Shown here: piece after piece, positions 6,974 through 13,687 of the stretch
How the letters are laid out: each line of letters opens with the position of its first letter
How positions within the stretch are numbered: the first letter of the stretch is position 1
From: JBBSQE01 sp038258095
GTDB lineage: Bacteria; Actinomycetota; Thermoleophilia; Solirubrobacterales; 70-9
Length of the DNA: 15,455 bases
Direction of reading: 5' to 3'
Assembly (NCBI GenBank): GCA_038258095.1
Contig: JBBSQE010000060.1
Span: 1-15,455, forward strand
Made by a program: the position numbers and the translations under genes
The notes under the pieces: model-generated
Seen by the model: the letters and a program-made list of their open reading frames with translations, nothing else
Database searches by the model: none
What the model was told of the DNA's origin: nothing

Positions 6974-7390
6974 TCAGGTCATCCTCTGGGCCAGGGTGAG
7001 CTGAAGCGCCGCGCCGAGAAAGTAGACCCCGCTCGCCGTGAAGCCGATCGCCGCCCACGCTCCCGACCCGGCGATGATTTGCAGGACGATCCAGCTGGTG
7101 GAGATCGCGGCCGCGGCCGGCAGGAGCTGCGCGCCGCCCCAGGCCGCGATCCGCTTGGGCCCGTCGGAGCGAAGACGCGGACGGGGCGTTCCGAAGGCGA
7201 CGAACTCGACAGCGAGGAACCCCGCCGCGGCTCCGGCGACGAGGAGGAGGGTCTGGGCCAGCTGCGGCCTTCCCAGGATGTCGCCGCCGACTGAACCGGT
7301 CGAGAAGATCGTCAGCGTGTAGCCGTAGGCGACGGCGCTGTCGGCGACGACACCGCGCAGGTTCTCTCTTGGGCCGGCGTCAGGCGTCAA
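6974..7390 (-). CDS. Four-helix membrane protein, family not recognised
   Basis: A small membrane protein of 138 residues; I do not recognise the family. Four hydrophobic segments: about 21-37 (AYGYTLTIFSTGSVGGD), 46-66 (AQTLLLVAGAAAGFLAVEFV), 81-105 (IAAWGGAQLLPAAAAISTSW and following) and 110-133 (GAWAAIGFTASGVYFLGAAL and following). The loop between helices 2 and 3 is basic (PRPRLRSDGPKR), suggesting it faces the cytoplasm. The same frame stays open to 7933, but that part is antisense-like low-complexity Arg/Gly sequence shadowing the FHA gene, so it is rejected. No ATG or GTG occurs before the first helix; TTG 7390 (protein begins TPDAGPRENLRG) is the best start. It overlaps the end of a 31-codon ORF by 11 nt. 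It may be the last gene of the kinase/FHA transcription unit. Coding status is supported by hydrophobic periodicity; function unknown. Confidence 0.6.
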   Translation of the reverse strand: MTPDAGPRENLRGVVADSAVAYGYTLTIFSTGSVGGDILGRPQLAQTLLLVAGAAAGFLAVEFVAFGTPRPRLRSDGPKRIAAWGGAQLLPAAAAISTSWIVLQIIAGSGAWAAIGFTASGVYFLGAALQLTLAQRMT

Positions 7391-7475
7391 CGAGCTCGGT
7401 CTCGATCCTTTCCATGCTGCTGCTCTTCGCTTCCGGAATGCGCATGCTGAAGATACCCAGGAACGATCGTGCCAT
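7380..7475 (-). CDS. Possible 31-residue small protein between the FHA and four-helix genes
   Basis: A short ORF from ATG 7475 to TGA 7380-7382 encodes 31 residues beginning MARSFLGIFSMRIPEAK and ending MERIETELVDA. It fills most of the 104-nt gap between the FHA gene and the four-helix membrane gene and starts 19 nt after the FHA stop. Its stop overlaps the putative TTG start of the next gene by 11 nt, an arrangement that could couple translation. It has a short hydrophobic N-terminal patch and an acidic amphipathic end. There is no strong SD. It could equally be chance in non-coding leader sequence. Confidence 0.3.
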   Translation of the reverse strand: MARSFLGIFSMRIPEAKSSSMERIETELVDA

Positions 7476-7494
7476 GAGCGACCGTTCCGCCCGC

Positions 7495-8160
7495 TCAGAG
7501 CTCGCGCGGTGTGACGACGCCCGAGTGCAGCGCCCGCTCGACGAGCGCGACCCGCTTCTGGTTCTGGGGTACGTCGTCGACTGCGAGGCGCTCGAAGAGG
7601 GCTCGCAGGTGAGCCTTGACCGCGTCGACCGACAGATGCAGCTCTCCGGCTATCTCCTGGTTGGTCGGCGCCGTCGCGAAGCTCGAGCCGTCCTTGAACG
7701 GCCGGCAGAGTGCGACCAGCACGCGTCTCTGGCCCGGTGAGATGGCCAGCGGGCCCGACGCCTCGGCGGCCGTCATCGTCATCTCGGCCGCGGCGTTGCC
7801 CGGCGAGCGGAAGCGGATCGGGGTCTGGCCGATGCGGATCACATCGCCATCTCGCAGGTACCGATGGCCGTGGACCCGCTCCTCGTTCACGAAGGACCCG
7901 TTGCGCGAGAGTCCGTCGTCGACCAGGGTGCACTCCTCACCGACGATCCTGATCTGAGCGTGGAGGCTGGAGACGCTGCCGTCCCAGTCGATCCGGAGCT
8001 GGGTCGAGGAGCTCCGGCCGATCCACACCTCCTCGGCCTCGGCCTCGATCACGAGGATCTGTTGCTCGTCGTCGGCGTCCCGGTAGACGAGGAACGGCTG
8101 ACCGCCGCGCTCGGCCTCGATCTGGGCCTTCAGCTCGACGGCCGAGGTCTGGCGGTTCAC
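7495..8160 (-). CDS. FHA-domain transcriptional regulator with C-terminal HTH
   Basis: A cytoplasmic regulator of 221 residues. Residues about 45-118 are a forkhead-associated domain, which binds phosphothreonine peptides: G48-R49-S50 (IGRSSSTQLRI), S65-L66-H67 (SSLHAQI), then DDGLSRNGSFVN with N87-G88. Residues about 139-215 form a DNA-binding domain (SPGQRRVLVALCRPF, then TNQEIAGELHLSVDAVKAHL as the HTH, then RALFERLAVDDVPQNQKRVA), resembling LuxR/winged-helix modules seen with FHA domains in actinobacteria. The GTG start at 8160 overlaps the kinase stop as GTGA, so translation is probably coupled and the kinase is the obvious partner. The predicted role is to change transcription on binding a phosphorylated partner; target genes are unknown. 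The open frame upstream of 8160 lies inside the kinase gene and is discarded. Confidence 0.88.
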   Translation of the reverse strand: MNRQTSAVELKAQIEAERGGQPFLVYRDADDEQQILVIEAEAEEVWIGRSSSTQLRIDWDGSVSSLHAQIRIVGEECTLVDDGLSRNGSFVNEERVHGHRYLRDGDVIRIGQTPIRFRSPGNAAAEMTMTAAEASGPLAISPGQRRVLVALCRPFKDGSSFATAPTNQEIAGELHLSVDAVKAHLRALFERLAVDDVPQNQKRVALVERALHSGVVTPREL

Positions 8161-9926
8161 CCGTTCCCCTTCCAGCTGTCGACCTTCCAGGTGTCGTCCT
8201 GAAAGACCACCGCGAGCACACCGGCGCCGCCCGGTCCCTGCATCTGCACCAGTCCGTGGACGCCCTTGATGCCGGTCGTGCGGGCGACCCTGCCGCCCTC
8301 GAGGTCCGGCTTGCGGTCGATGCACGCGGAAACCTGGCCACCGAACTCGGCGTCGAGATACGTCTTGCTCACCTGGTCCGAGCACACCTTCTCGGAATCA
8401 TCCCCGTTCACCCACTTCGTCGCGAGCTCGTTGACCGCGGCGAGATCGTCCGCGGGAAGGTCATCGCCGCAGATGTCCAGCCCGAGCTCTCGCCCGAGGG
8501 CGACCTTCTGGTTGAAGCGACCGAGCTGCTTCTGCGATATCGCGGCGATCGCCGACTGATTACCCCTCTCCCGGGCACTCGCGAGCTGATCCACACCCGC
8601 CGCAAACTCCGCTCGGGTCTGCCAGTAGCTCCGAAACGCCGCCCGCTCCCCCGGAGGGACCTTGTCGCTCATCGCCTTGAGGTCGTTCACCCCTTGCCTG
8701 ATGACGTCGGCGCGCTTGCGCAGGACGGCGATCGCCGCATCCCCCTCGACCATCTGGCCCCCGGCGCTGTCGTAGAGCTTCTGTACGCCGGACTCGATCT
8801 GGGTGCAGATCGCATTCGCGTCGGCGACGAACCTGGGGTCGGACGGATTGCCGCCGCCCGAACCACCACCACCACCGCCGCCGCCGCCGCCGCCACCACC
8901 GCCAAGCGCGAGCGCGGCGACGGCCATGATCGCCGCCACGCAGATTCCGCCGATGAGTGCGAGACGACGGCGGTTCGGGCCGCCGCCTCGGCTCGCTCCA
9001 CGCACGGCGGTCGCGCCCACGGTCGGCTTCGGCTGCTCCGAGGTGGTTCCGTCTGAGCCGGTGCCCGGCCCCGCGAGCGCCTCGGTCGGCGCCTCGTCGA
9101 GCGCTTCCCGAGCAGCCTTGGCGAGCTCACCGGGCGTTGAGTAACGGTCGCCCGGATCCTTCGCCATGCCCTTCGCGATGACCGCGTTCAGACCCTCAAC
9201 CCCGGGAGTTCCCGGGGGCAGCCGCGGCGCCTCGTCGTTCAGGTGCGAGTAGATCTTCGCCGCGCTGTTCTCCGCCGGGTAGGGCGGCGACCCGGTCAGC
9301 ATGAAGCTCAGCATCCCGGCCAGCGCGTAGACATCGCTGCGGCCATCGACGGATTCGCCGCGGATCTGCTCGGGCGCGACGTAGTCGATCGACCCGACGA
9401 ACTTGCCGGTGAGCGTCAGGTCGTCGGCGACGGTTTGGCGGCGGGTGATGCCGAAGTCCGTGAGGAACGCATGGGGGCGCTCGGGGAAGTGCTCGACCAG
9501 GACGTTGGCCGGCTTGACGTCGCGGTGCACCAGCCCCGCTGAATGGGCCGCGTCGAGACCGTCGGCGACCTGTTCGGTCAGGTCCACGGCAAGCTCGGGA
9601 TCGAGCCTCTCGCTGAATCCGACGAGTCTGGAGATCGTCGGGCCCTCGATGAGGCGCATCGATATGTAGAGCAGACCATCCGCCTCGCCGGCGTCACGAA
9701 CCGGGATGACGTGCGGGTTGTCGATCGATGCGGCGACCCTGGCCTCACGGCGGAAGCGCTCCCGGAACGTGACGTCCCCGGCAAGATCGGGAGAGATCAC
9801 CTTGAGCGCGACCGGCAGCTCCAGGGTCAGGTGGGTGGCTCTGTAGACCACGCCCATGCCGCCGGCGGCGATCACCGACTCGATGCGGTGTCCCCCGAAC
9901 TCGCTTCCTGGCGTCAGTGAGGACAT
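8157..9926 (-). CDS. Transmembrane PknB-type Ser/Thr protein kinase with novel-looking ectodomain
   Basis: A membrane receptor kinase of 589 residues. The Hanks-type catalytic domain spans about 12-275: glycine loop AAGGMGVVY (20-28), K42 (VALKV), catalytic loop HRDVKPAN (134-141, D136), DFG at 157-159, an activation loop with T171 and T173, and APE at 184-186. All key residues are present, so it should be active. A Pro/Thr-rich juxtamembrane stretch (280-320) precedes one membrane helix (322-341). Then come 14 consecutive glycines (342-355) and SGGGN. The outer part (361-589) has no PASTA repeats; it has helical sequence, four cysteines (374, 486, 515, 535) and ends in a beta-like stretch (VLAVVFQDDTWKVDSW). 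The poly-Gly probably acts as a flexible tether. The ligand is unknown. The stop overlaps the FHA gene start (GTGA). The gene lies 31 bp after the DUF6159-like gene and may be in its operon; a TACGCT box 15 nt before the ATG could be its own promoter. Confidence 0.93.
   Translation of the reverse strand: MSSLTPGSEFGGHRIESVIAAGGMGVVYRATHLTLELPVALKVISPDLAGDVTFRERFRREARVAASIDNPHVIPVRDAGEADGLLYISMRLIEGPTISRLVGFSERLDPELAVDLTEQVADGLDAAHSAGLVHRDVKPANVLVEHFPERPHAFLTDFGITRRQTVADDLTLTGKFVGSIDYVAPEQIRGESVDGRSDVYALAGMLSFMLTGSPPYPAENSAAKIYSHLNDEAPRLPPGTPGVEGLNAVIAKGMAKDPGDRYSTPGELAKAAREALDEAPTEALAGPGTGSDGTTSEQPKPTVGATAVRGASRGGGPNRRRLALIGGICVAAIMAVAALALGGGGGGGGGGGGGGSGGGNPSDPRFVADANAICTQIESGVQKLYDSAGGQMVEGDAAIAVLRKRADVIRQGVNDLKAMSDKVPPGERAAFRSYWQTRAEFAAGVDQLASARERGNQSAIAAISQKQLGRFNQKVALGRELGLDICGDDLPADDLAAVNELATKWVNGDDSEKVCSDQVSKTYLDAEFGGQVSACIDRKPDLEGGRVARTTGIKGVHGLVQMQGPGGAGVLAVVFQDDTWKVDSWKGNG
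8862..8903. repeat. Trinucleotide tract (ACC/GCC) encoding poly-glycine in the kinase
   Basis: Fourteen in-frame triplets on the plus strand: ACC five times, GCC six times, ACC twice, then GCC once. On the coding (minus) strand these are GGT and GGC codons for 14 glycines directly after the membrane helix. Runs of identical triplets like this can change length by strand slippage in multiples of three without breaking the frame. Confidence 0.9.
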
Positions 9927-9957
9927 GGGTTTCTGTCGCCCAGCGTAGTCGGCCCTC

Positions 9958-10881
9958 CTACGCCTCGTCCTCGTGATCGAACTCGTGCAGCCGCGTGCGC
10001 AGCCGCTGCACTCGCTCGCCGGTGAACCGCTGTCCGATTCGCTTGACCCACGGCGTGGGGGAGCGCATCAGCCGTTCCAGGCGGGCGGGGTCGAACCCCC
10101 GCGGCGCTTCACCCGACTGGGCGTACCGGAACAGGGCGACGCTGAGCATTGATCGGGCGGAGATGAAGATGAAGTAGCCGATCGCCAGGGTCACGACTCC
10201 GGCGGCGCCGATCGTCCAGCCGGTGAAGTCGTGCCCCGATCCGTCGAGCAGCACTCCCGTGGCGAGCAAGAGCGCACCCGGCAGCCCGAGGAACAAGGCC
10301 GGGCGCAGCCAGACATAGACGATCCCGGCTGCCTCACCGGCCCAGAAATCGCGCACGAGCCGCAACGAGCGCCGTGTGGCCCTGACCGGGCCGTCTCCCA
10401 TCAGGGCGATCGCCGGGATCGCGAAGAACGCGACGACGGCGATGCTGAAACCGACCAGCACGGTCGCGAGCTGATCGATCCCCCAGCTCGTAACCACCCG
10501 GGCCGGGATCGCGACGACGAGGAGGAACAGTGACCACATCGCGACCTGCGGCGTACGGCGGATGGCCAGCCGGGCGGCATCCATCGCCAATGCCGGCTGT
10601 TCATGAAGGATGCGGTCGGAGAGCCACGCCAGGCCGACCGCGGCGAGGTTGCTGGCGAGGGCGACCAGGTACAGCTCGAAGATCACGACGATCGCCCGCT
10701 CGGGGGTGGTCCCGCCGTGGCGGACGCGCAGGATCAGGAATGCGATCAACGCATGAAACGCGAGGAGCCCCACCGCGGCGAAGCCGACGTAGCGCCGCAG
10801 CGCGGGCTGATCGCGGACCAGATCGATGGCCGAGCCGCCGAGAGCCCAGCCGTCCCCGAGGTACTGTCGCGTGCGGCCCAT
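9958..10881 (-). CDS. DUF6159-like integral membrane protein
   Basis: A membrane protein of 307 residues with about six helices (31-52, 62-85, 111-128, 134-160, 184-210, 222-241) and a charged C-terminal tail of about 55 residues rich in Arg and acidic residues. The N-terminus MGRTRQYLGDGWALGGSAI and the segment VVAFFAIPAIALMGDGPVRA, then TRRSLRLVRDFWAGEAAG, match my memory of the DUF6159 group, where a membrane helix ends in 'FFvvPvlv.eg.Gp..A..rS..l.r..W'. Its function is unknown. ATG 10881 is chosen because the family-like N-terminus begins there; the open frame extending to 11208 is antisense of the DUF202 gene. It heads a minus-strand run towards the kinase, with a 31-bp gap, and diverges from the DUF202 gene across 57 bp. 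The tail should face the cytoplasm if the helix count is even, and could then meet the kinase; that is speculation. Confidence 0.72.
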   Translation of the reverse strand: MGRTRQYLGDGWALGGSAIDLVRDQPALRRYVGFAAVGLLAFHALIAFLILRVRHGGTTPERAIVVIFELYLVALASNLAAVGLAWLSDRILHEQPALAMDAARLAIRRTPQVAMWSLFLLVVAIPARVVTSWGIDQLATVLVGFSIAVVAFFAIPAIALMGDGPVRATRRSLRLVRDFWAGEAAGIVYVWLRPALFLGLPGALLLATGVLLDGSGHDFTGWTIGAAGVVTLAIGYFIFISARSMLSVALFRYAQSGEAPRGFDPARLERLMRSPTPWVKRIGQRFTGERVQRLRTRLHEFDHEDEA

Positions 10882-10926
10882 CGCCCACAGGCTGCCGCAA
10901 GGCGAGCCCAGGCCCGAGCGCGGCCA

Positions 10927-10932
10927 TAGACT
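10927..10932 (+). promoter_or_regulatory. Possible -10 element (TAGACT) of the DUF202 gene
   Basis: TAGACT fits TANNNT and ends 6 nt before ATG 10939, so transcription would start at or next to the start codon (leaderless). No SD precedes this ATG. Based on spacing and pattern only. Confidence 0.4.
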
Positions 10933-10938
10933 CGTGCC

Positions 10939-11292
10939 ATGGCCGAAGAGGGGAAGGGCGACGCATTCCGGCGCACTAGGCTCGCCTCGGAGCGGACCGA
11001 GCTCGCCTGGTGGCGCACAGGGTTCACGGTCATCGCCCTGGCGCTTGGAATCGGGCGGATTCTGCCCGAGTTGAACAGGACATCGACGGAGTGGCCCTAT
11101 GTGCTGCTCGGACTCGCCTTCGCGGTGTACGGCGTCGCCCTGATCGTCTACGGGAGCCTTCGGGCGCGCGCTCTCGAAGAGGCGCTGAGAGCTGGGCGAT
11201 TCTCCCACCAGTCGCCCGGGATCAGTGCGGCGATGGCAGCTGCCGGCGCTCTGCTGGGTATTGCAACCGCTGTACTCATCCTCCTGGGTTAA
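10939..11292 (+). CDS. DUF202 (YidH-like) small membrane protein
   Basis: A membrane protein of 117 residues of the DUF202/YidH family, function unknown. The hallmark is FRRTRLASERTELAWWRTGFTVIALALGIG, the family's 'R..lA.ERT.LaW.RTg' box leading into the first helix, seen at residues 10-39. Three membrane segments: about 25-42, 53-72 and 94-116. The length is typical of the family. There is no SD; TAGACT 6 nt upstream of the ATG suggests a leaderless mRNA. The metal-transport operon starts 45 bp downstream on the same strand and has its own operator and promoter, so co-regulation is not assumed. Confidence 0.88.
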   Translation: MAEEGKGDAFRRTRLASERTELAWWRTGFTVIALALGIGRILPELNRTSTEWPYVLLGLAFAVYGVALIVYGSLRARALEEALRAGRFSHQSPGISAAMAAAGALLGIATAVLILLG

Positions 11293-11302
11293 TCGGACCT
11301 AG

Positions 11303-11325
11303 ATAAGAACGAGTCTCATTCCTAT
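11303..11325. promoter_or_regulatory. Fur/Zur-type 7-1-7 palindrome at the metal operon promoter
   Basis: The core GAACGAG-T-CTCATTC (11307-11321) has seven-base arms around one central base, six of seven pairs matching. Symmetry resumes outside it with ATA (11303-11305) and TAT (11323-11325). A 7-1-7 dyad is the layout bound by Fur-family dimers. It lies just upstream of and partly overlaps TATAGT (11323-11328), where a bound repressor would block RNA polymerase. The operon it precedes encodes a metal ABC transporter and ends with a Fur/Zur-type gene, so autoregulation is the simplest reading. Confidence 0.7.
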
Positions 11326-11328
11326 AGT
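11323..11328 (+). promoter_or_regulatory. -10 element (TATAGT) of the metal-uptake operon
   Basis: TATAGT is close to TATAAT and ends 9 nt before ATG 11338, giving a leaderless or nearly leaderless transcript. No SD is seen for this first gene. The palindrome overlaps its first three bases. Confidence 0.55.
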
Positions 11329-11337
11329 CTGGGATGG

Positions 11338-12153
11338 ATGCTCGACCCGTTCAGCCTGCCGTTCGTCCAGCGCGGATTGGTGGAGGTGCTGATCCTCGCC
11401 GTGCCCGCCGGGCTGCTCGGGAGCTTCATCGTGCTCAGGGGCCTCGCGTTCTTCGCACACGCGGTGGGGACGGCCGCCTTCCCGGGGCTCGTGCTGGCCG
11501 GTGGCCTCGGCTTCGCCGCGCCCCTGGGAGCGCTCGGTGCCGCCGCCGCGTTCGCCGGGCTCGTGTTCGTCCCGTCGCGCCGGGACGGGGGCCGTGGCCG
11601 GGAGAGCTACGACAGCCTGACCGCGATGGTCCTGGTCGGATGCCTCGCACTCGGCGTGATCCTGGCCAGCGACGTCTTTCACTCCGGCGCCGACATCGAG
11701 ACGCTCCTGTTCGGGACGCTGCTCCTGATCAACCACGGTGATATCGCCCTCGCAGTGATCGCCGCGGCAGGGGCCCTGGCGGCAACGGGCCTCGCCGGAG
11801 ACCGCTGGCTGGCTGCCGGCTTCGATCCGGCGTCGGCGCGGCCGCTGGGCGTCTCCTCTCCCCGGCTCGACCTTCTGCTCCTCGGGGTCGTCGCGCTGGC
11901 GGCGGCCGCGGCGCTGGCCGTCGTCGGTGCACTCCTCGTCACCTGTCTGTTCGTGGTCCCGGCGGCCACGGTCCGGCTCTTCGCCGGTCGGCTCCGGTCG
12001 CTCCAGGTCTGGAGCGTGCTGCTCTGCGCGGCCGAGGGAGCCCTCGGCCTCTGGCTTTCGGTCAAGACCGACGCCCCTCCCGGAGCGACCATCGCGACCG
12101 TCTCCGGAGCCGTGTTCGCGTCAGCCGCGACCGTCCGGGTTCTCATCCCATGA
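11338..12153 (+). CDS. Metal ABC transporter permease, ABC-3 family (first of two)
   Basis: A membrane subunit of 271 residues of a zinc/manganese-type ABC importer (ABC-3/ZnuB family). It has roughly eight hydrophobic segments, the first at about 13-37 (LVEVLILAVPAGLLGSFIVL). The family landmark 'H.v.p.aFpG' appears as FFAHAVGTAAFPGLVLAGGL (38-57). The coupling-loop region LAAGFDPASARPLGVSSPRL matches the family's 'GFD...A...G' motif. Substrate assignment to zinc rests on the operon's regulator. ATG 11338 is chosen over ATG 11334, which is in a different, non-coding frame; TATAGT and the palindrome lie just upstream. The stop overlaps the ATPase start as ATGA, showing tight coupling. No substrate-binding lipoprotein gene lies beside it. 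Confidence 0.9.
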   Translation: MLDPFSLPFVQRGLVEVLILAVPAGLLGSFIVLRGLAFFAHAVGTAAFPGLVLAGGLGFAAPLGALGAAAAFAGLVFVPSRRDGGRGRESYDSLTAMVLVGCLALGVILASDVFHSGADIETLLFGTLLLINHGDIALAVIAAAGALAATGLAGDRWLAAGFDPASARPLGVSSPRLDLLLLGVVALAAAAALAVVGALLVTCLFVVPAATVRLFAGRLRSLQVWSVLLCAAEGALGLWLSVKTDAPPGATIATVSGAVFASAATVRVLIP

Positions 12154-12893
12154 CCGTCCTGGCCGAAGCCGAGGGCCTCGCCGCCGGCTACGCGGGTAGG
12201 CCGGTCGTCTCGGGGATCAGCTTTCGTCTCGAGGCCGGGCAGCGCCTGGCCCTCCTCGGGCCCAACGGCGGTGGCAAGACGACGCTCCTGCGCGTGCTGT
12301 TGGGGGAGCTCGAGCCACTCGCCGGTGAACTGGCCGTCAACGCGCGCTGCGGGACGGTCCCCCAGTCGAGCGCGGCACGGCTCGACTTCCCGGTGTCGGC
12401 GCTCGATGTCGCGACGATGGGGAGCCTGTCCCGCCTGGCCTGGTGGAGGCGCCCAGGCCGCGCCGAGCGCGATGACGCGGGCGTGGCCCTCGGGCGGGTC
12501 GGCATGGCCGACCGGGCCGAGACCACCTTCGGTGAGTTGTCGGCCGGCCAGCGACAGCGCACCTTGATCGCACGAGGCCTGGTCCAGGGAGCCGGTCTGA
12601 TGCTCCTCGACGAGCCGTTCACCGGCGTCGATCGCACCACCGCGACCGCCCTCGAGGCGTTGATCGCCGAGATCGCGAGCGAGGGGAAGGGGGTCGTGAT
12701 CGCCACGCACGACCTCGATCAGGCTCGGCGCTGCGATCTCGTCCTCTGCCTCAACGGCGCGCAGATCGCCTTCGGTCCTCCCGGCGAGGTCCTCACCCGC
12801 GATGTCCTGGAGCGGACCTACGGCGGCGCGATCATCGAGATCCCGGGCGGCGGCGCCGGCATCCTGCCGGCCGACCACTGCGGGCACGGGTGA
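12150..12893 (+). CDS. Metal ABC transporter ATP-binding protein (ZnuC-like)
   Basis: The ATPase of the importer, 247 residues. Walker A GPNGGGKTT (37-45), Q-loop Q72 (GTVPQ), signature LSAGQ (130-134), Walker B LMLLDE (150-155), D-loop around TGVD, and switch H187 (ATHD) are all intact. ALDVATMGSL after the Q-loop resembles the helical-domain start of ZnuC/MntB-type ATPases. The C-terminus ends DHCGHG, a small His/Cys cluster that may bind metal. The start overlaps the first permease stop (ATGA) and the stop overlaps the second permease start (GTGA). A single ATPase gene between two permease genes suggests a homodimeric ATPase driving a heterodimeric membrane pair. Confidence 0.93.
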   Translation: MTVLAEAEGLAAGYAGRPVVSGISFRLEAGQRLALLGPNGGGKTTLLRVLLGELEPLAGELAVNARCGTVPQSSAARLDFPVSALDVATMGSLSRLAWWRRPGRAERDDAGVALGRVGMADRAETTFGELSAGQRQRTLIARGLVQGAGLMLLDEPFTGVDRTTATALEALIAEIASEGKGVVIATHDLDQARRCDLVLCLNGAQIAFGPPGEVLTRDVLERTYGGAIIEIPGGGAGILPADHCGHG

Positions 12894-13687
12894 TGTTCGA
12901 GCCGTTGATGCAGCGGGCCCTGGCGGAGGTCGTCCTGATCGGACTGGCCGGTGGAGCGCTCGGCTGCTGGGTCATCCACTACGAGCTCTCATACGCCGCC
13001 GAGTCCCTCGCGCACTCGCTGTTCCCCGGCCTCGTCGTGGCGGCGCTCATCGGAGCGCCGCTGCTCGCCGGGGCCGCGGCCGGAATCGCGGCCGCGGCCG
13101 TCGCCGTCGCCCTCGCCTCGAGGGTGCCGCGCGTCAGCCGCGATGTCGCTGTCGCGATCGTCGTCACGACCCTGTTCGGGCTGGGGGCGTTGCTCGCGCT
13201 CTCGCCGGCCTCTCCACCGGGGATTCAGGGCCTACTGTTCGGAGACATCCTCGGGCCCTCGGATTCGGATCTGCTCTTCGCCGGCTTTCTGGCCGCGGCG
13301 ATTCTCGCGGCGCTGGTCCTCGTCCACCCGCGACTGCTCGCGGTCGGCTTCGACCGCGGCTCGGCGCGGGCGCTCGGCCTGTCGACTCTGGTCGCCGACG
13401 CGATCCTTCTCGGCCTGCTCGCCGCAGCGATCCTGGTCGCGGTCCAGGGACTGGGCAATCTGCTCGTCGTCGCCGTCCTCGTCGGGCCGGCCGCAGCCGC
13501 CCGAGAGATCAGCACCCGAATAGCGCCGATGATGATCGCCGCGGGCGCAATAGCCACGACCGCGGGTGCCTGCGGCCTGCTGCTCTCCTATTACGCCGGC
13601 ACCGCCGCCGGCGCATCCGTCGCCGCGATGATCCTGCTCGCCTACCTGCTCGCCCTTCCGCTCGGAGCCCTGAGGTCGAGCCGGTGA
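12890..13687 (+). CDS. Metal ABC transporter permease, ABC-3 family (second)
   Basis: A second ABC-3 permease, 265 residues. The N-terminal landmark LSYAAESLAHSLFPGLVVAA (29-48) again gives the family's 'HslfpG' motif, and RLLAVGFDRGSARALGLS gives the coupling-loop 'GFD...A..lG'. Eight or so hydrophobic segments cover nearly the whole chain. It aligns by eye with the first permease (same landmarks at similar positions) but is clearly diverged, so the two probably form a heterodimer. Start: GTG 12890 (overlapping the ATPase stop as GTGA) or ATG 12893, one codon later; both are plausible and differ by one residue. The stop overlaps the regulator start as GTGA. Confidence 0.9.
   Translation: MMFEPLMQRALAEVVLIGLAGGALGCWVIHYELSYAAESLAHSLFPGLVVAALIGAPLLAGAAAGIAAAAVAVALASRVPRVSRDVAVAIVVTTLFGLGALLALSPASPPGIQGLLFGDILGPSDSDLLFAGFLAAAILAALVLVHPRLLAVGFDRGSARALGLSTLVADAILLGLLAAAILVAVQGLGNLLVVAVLVGPAAAAREISTRIAPMMIAAGAIATTAGACGLLLSYYAGTAAGASVAAMILLAYLLALPLGALRSSR

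Noticed and set aside
7475..7497. Weak hairpin (TGAGCG / CGCTCA, 11-nt loop) after the FHA gene as terminator
   Set aside because: The stem is only 6 bp with a large loop and no T-tract on either strand.
7391..7933. Minus-strand upstream extension of the four-helix membrane frame
   Set aside because: It overlaps the FHA gene in another frame and is Arg/Gly-rich shadow sequence.
10882..11208. Minus-strand 5' extension of the DUF6159-like frame
   Set aside because: It is antisense to the DUF202 gene, which has a clear family motif.
11679..12887. 402-codon minus-strand ORF
   Set aside because: It is antisense to the permease and ATPase genes, whose motifs are unmistakable; no domain is visible in it.
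12802..13683. Plus-strand 5' extension of the Fur-family frame
   Set aside because: It runs through the second permease gene in another frame and is Arg/Pro-rich; the Fur fold begins at GTG 13684.
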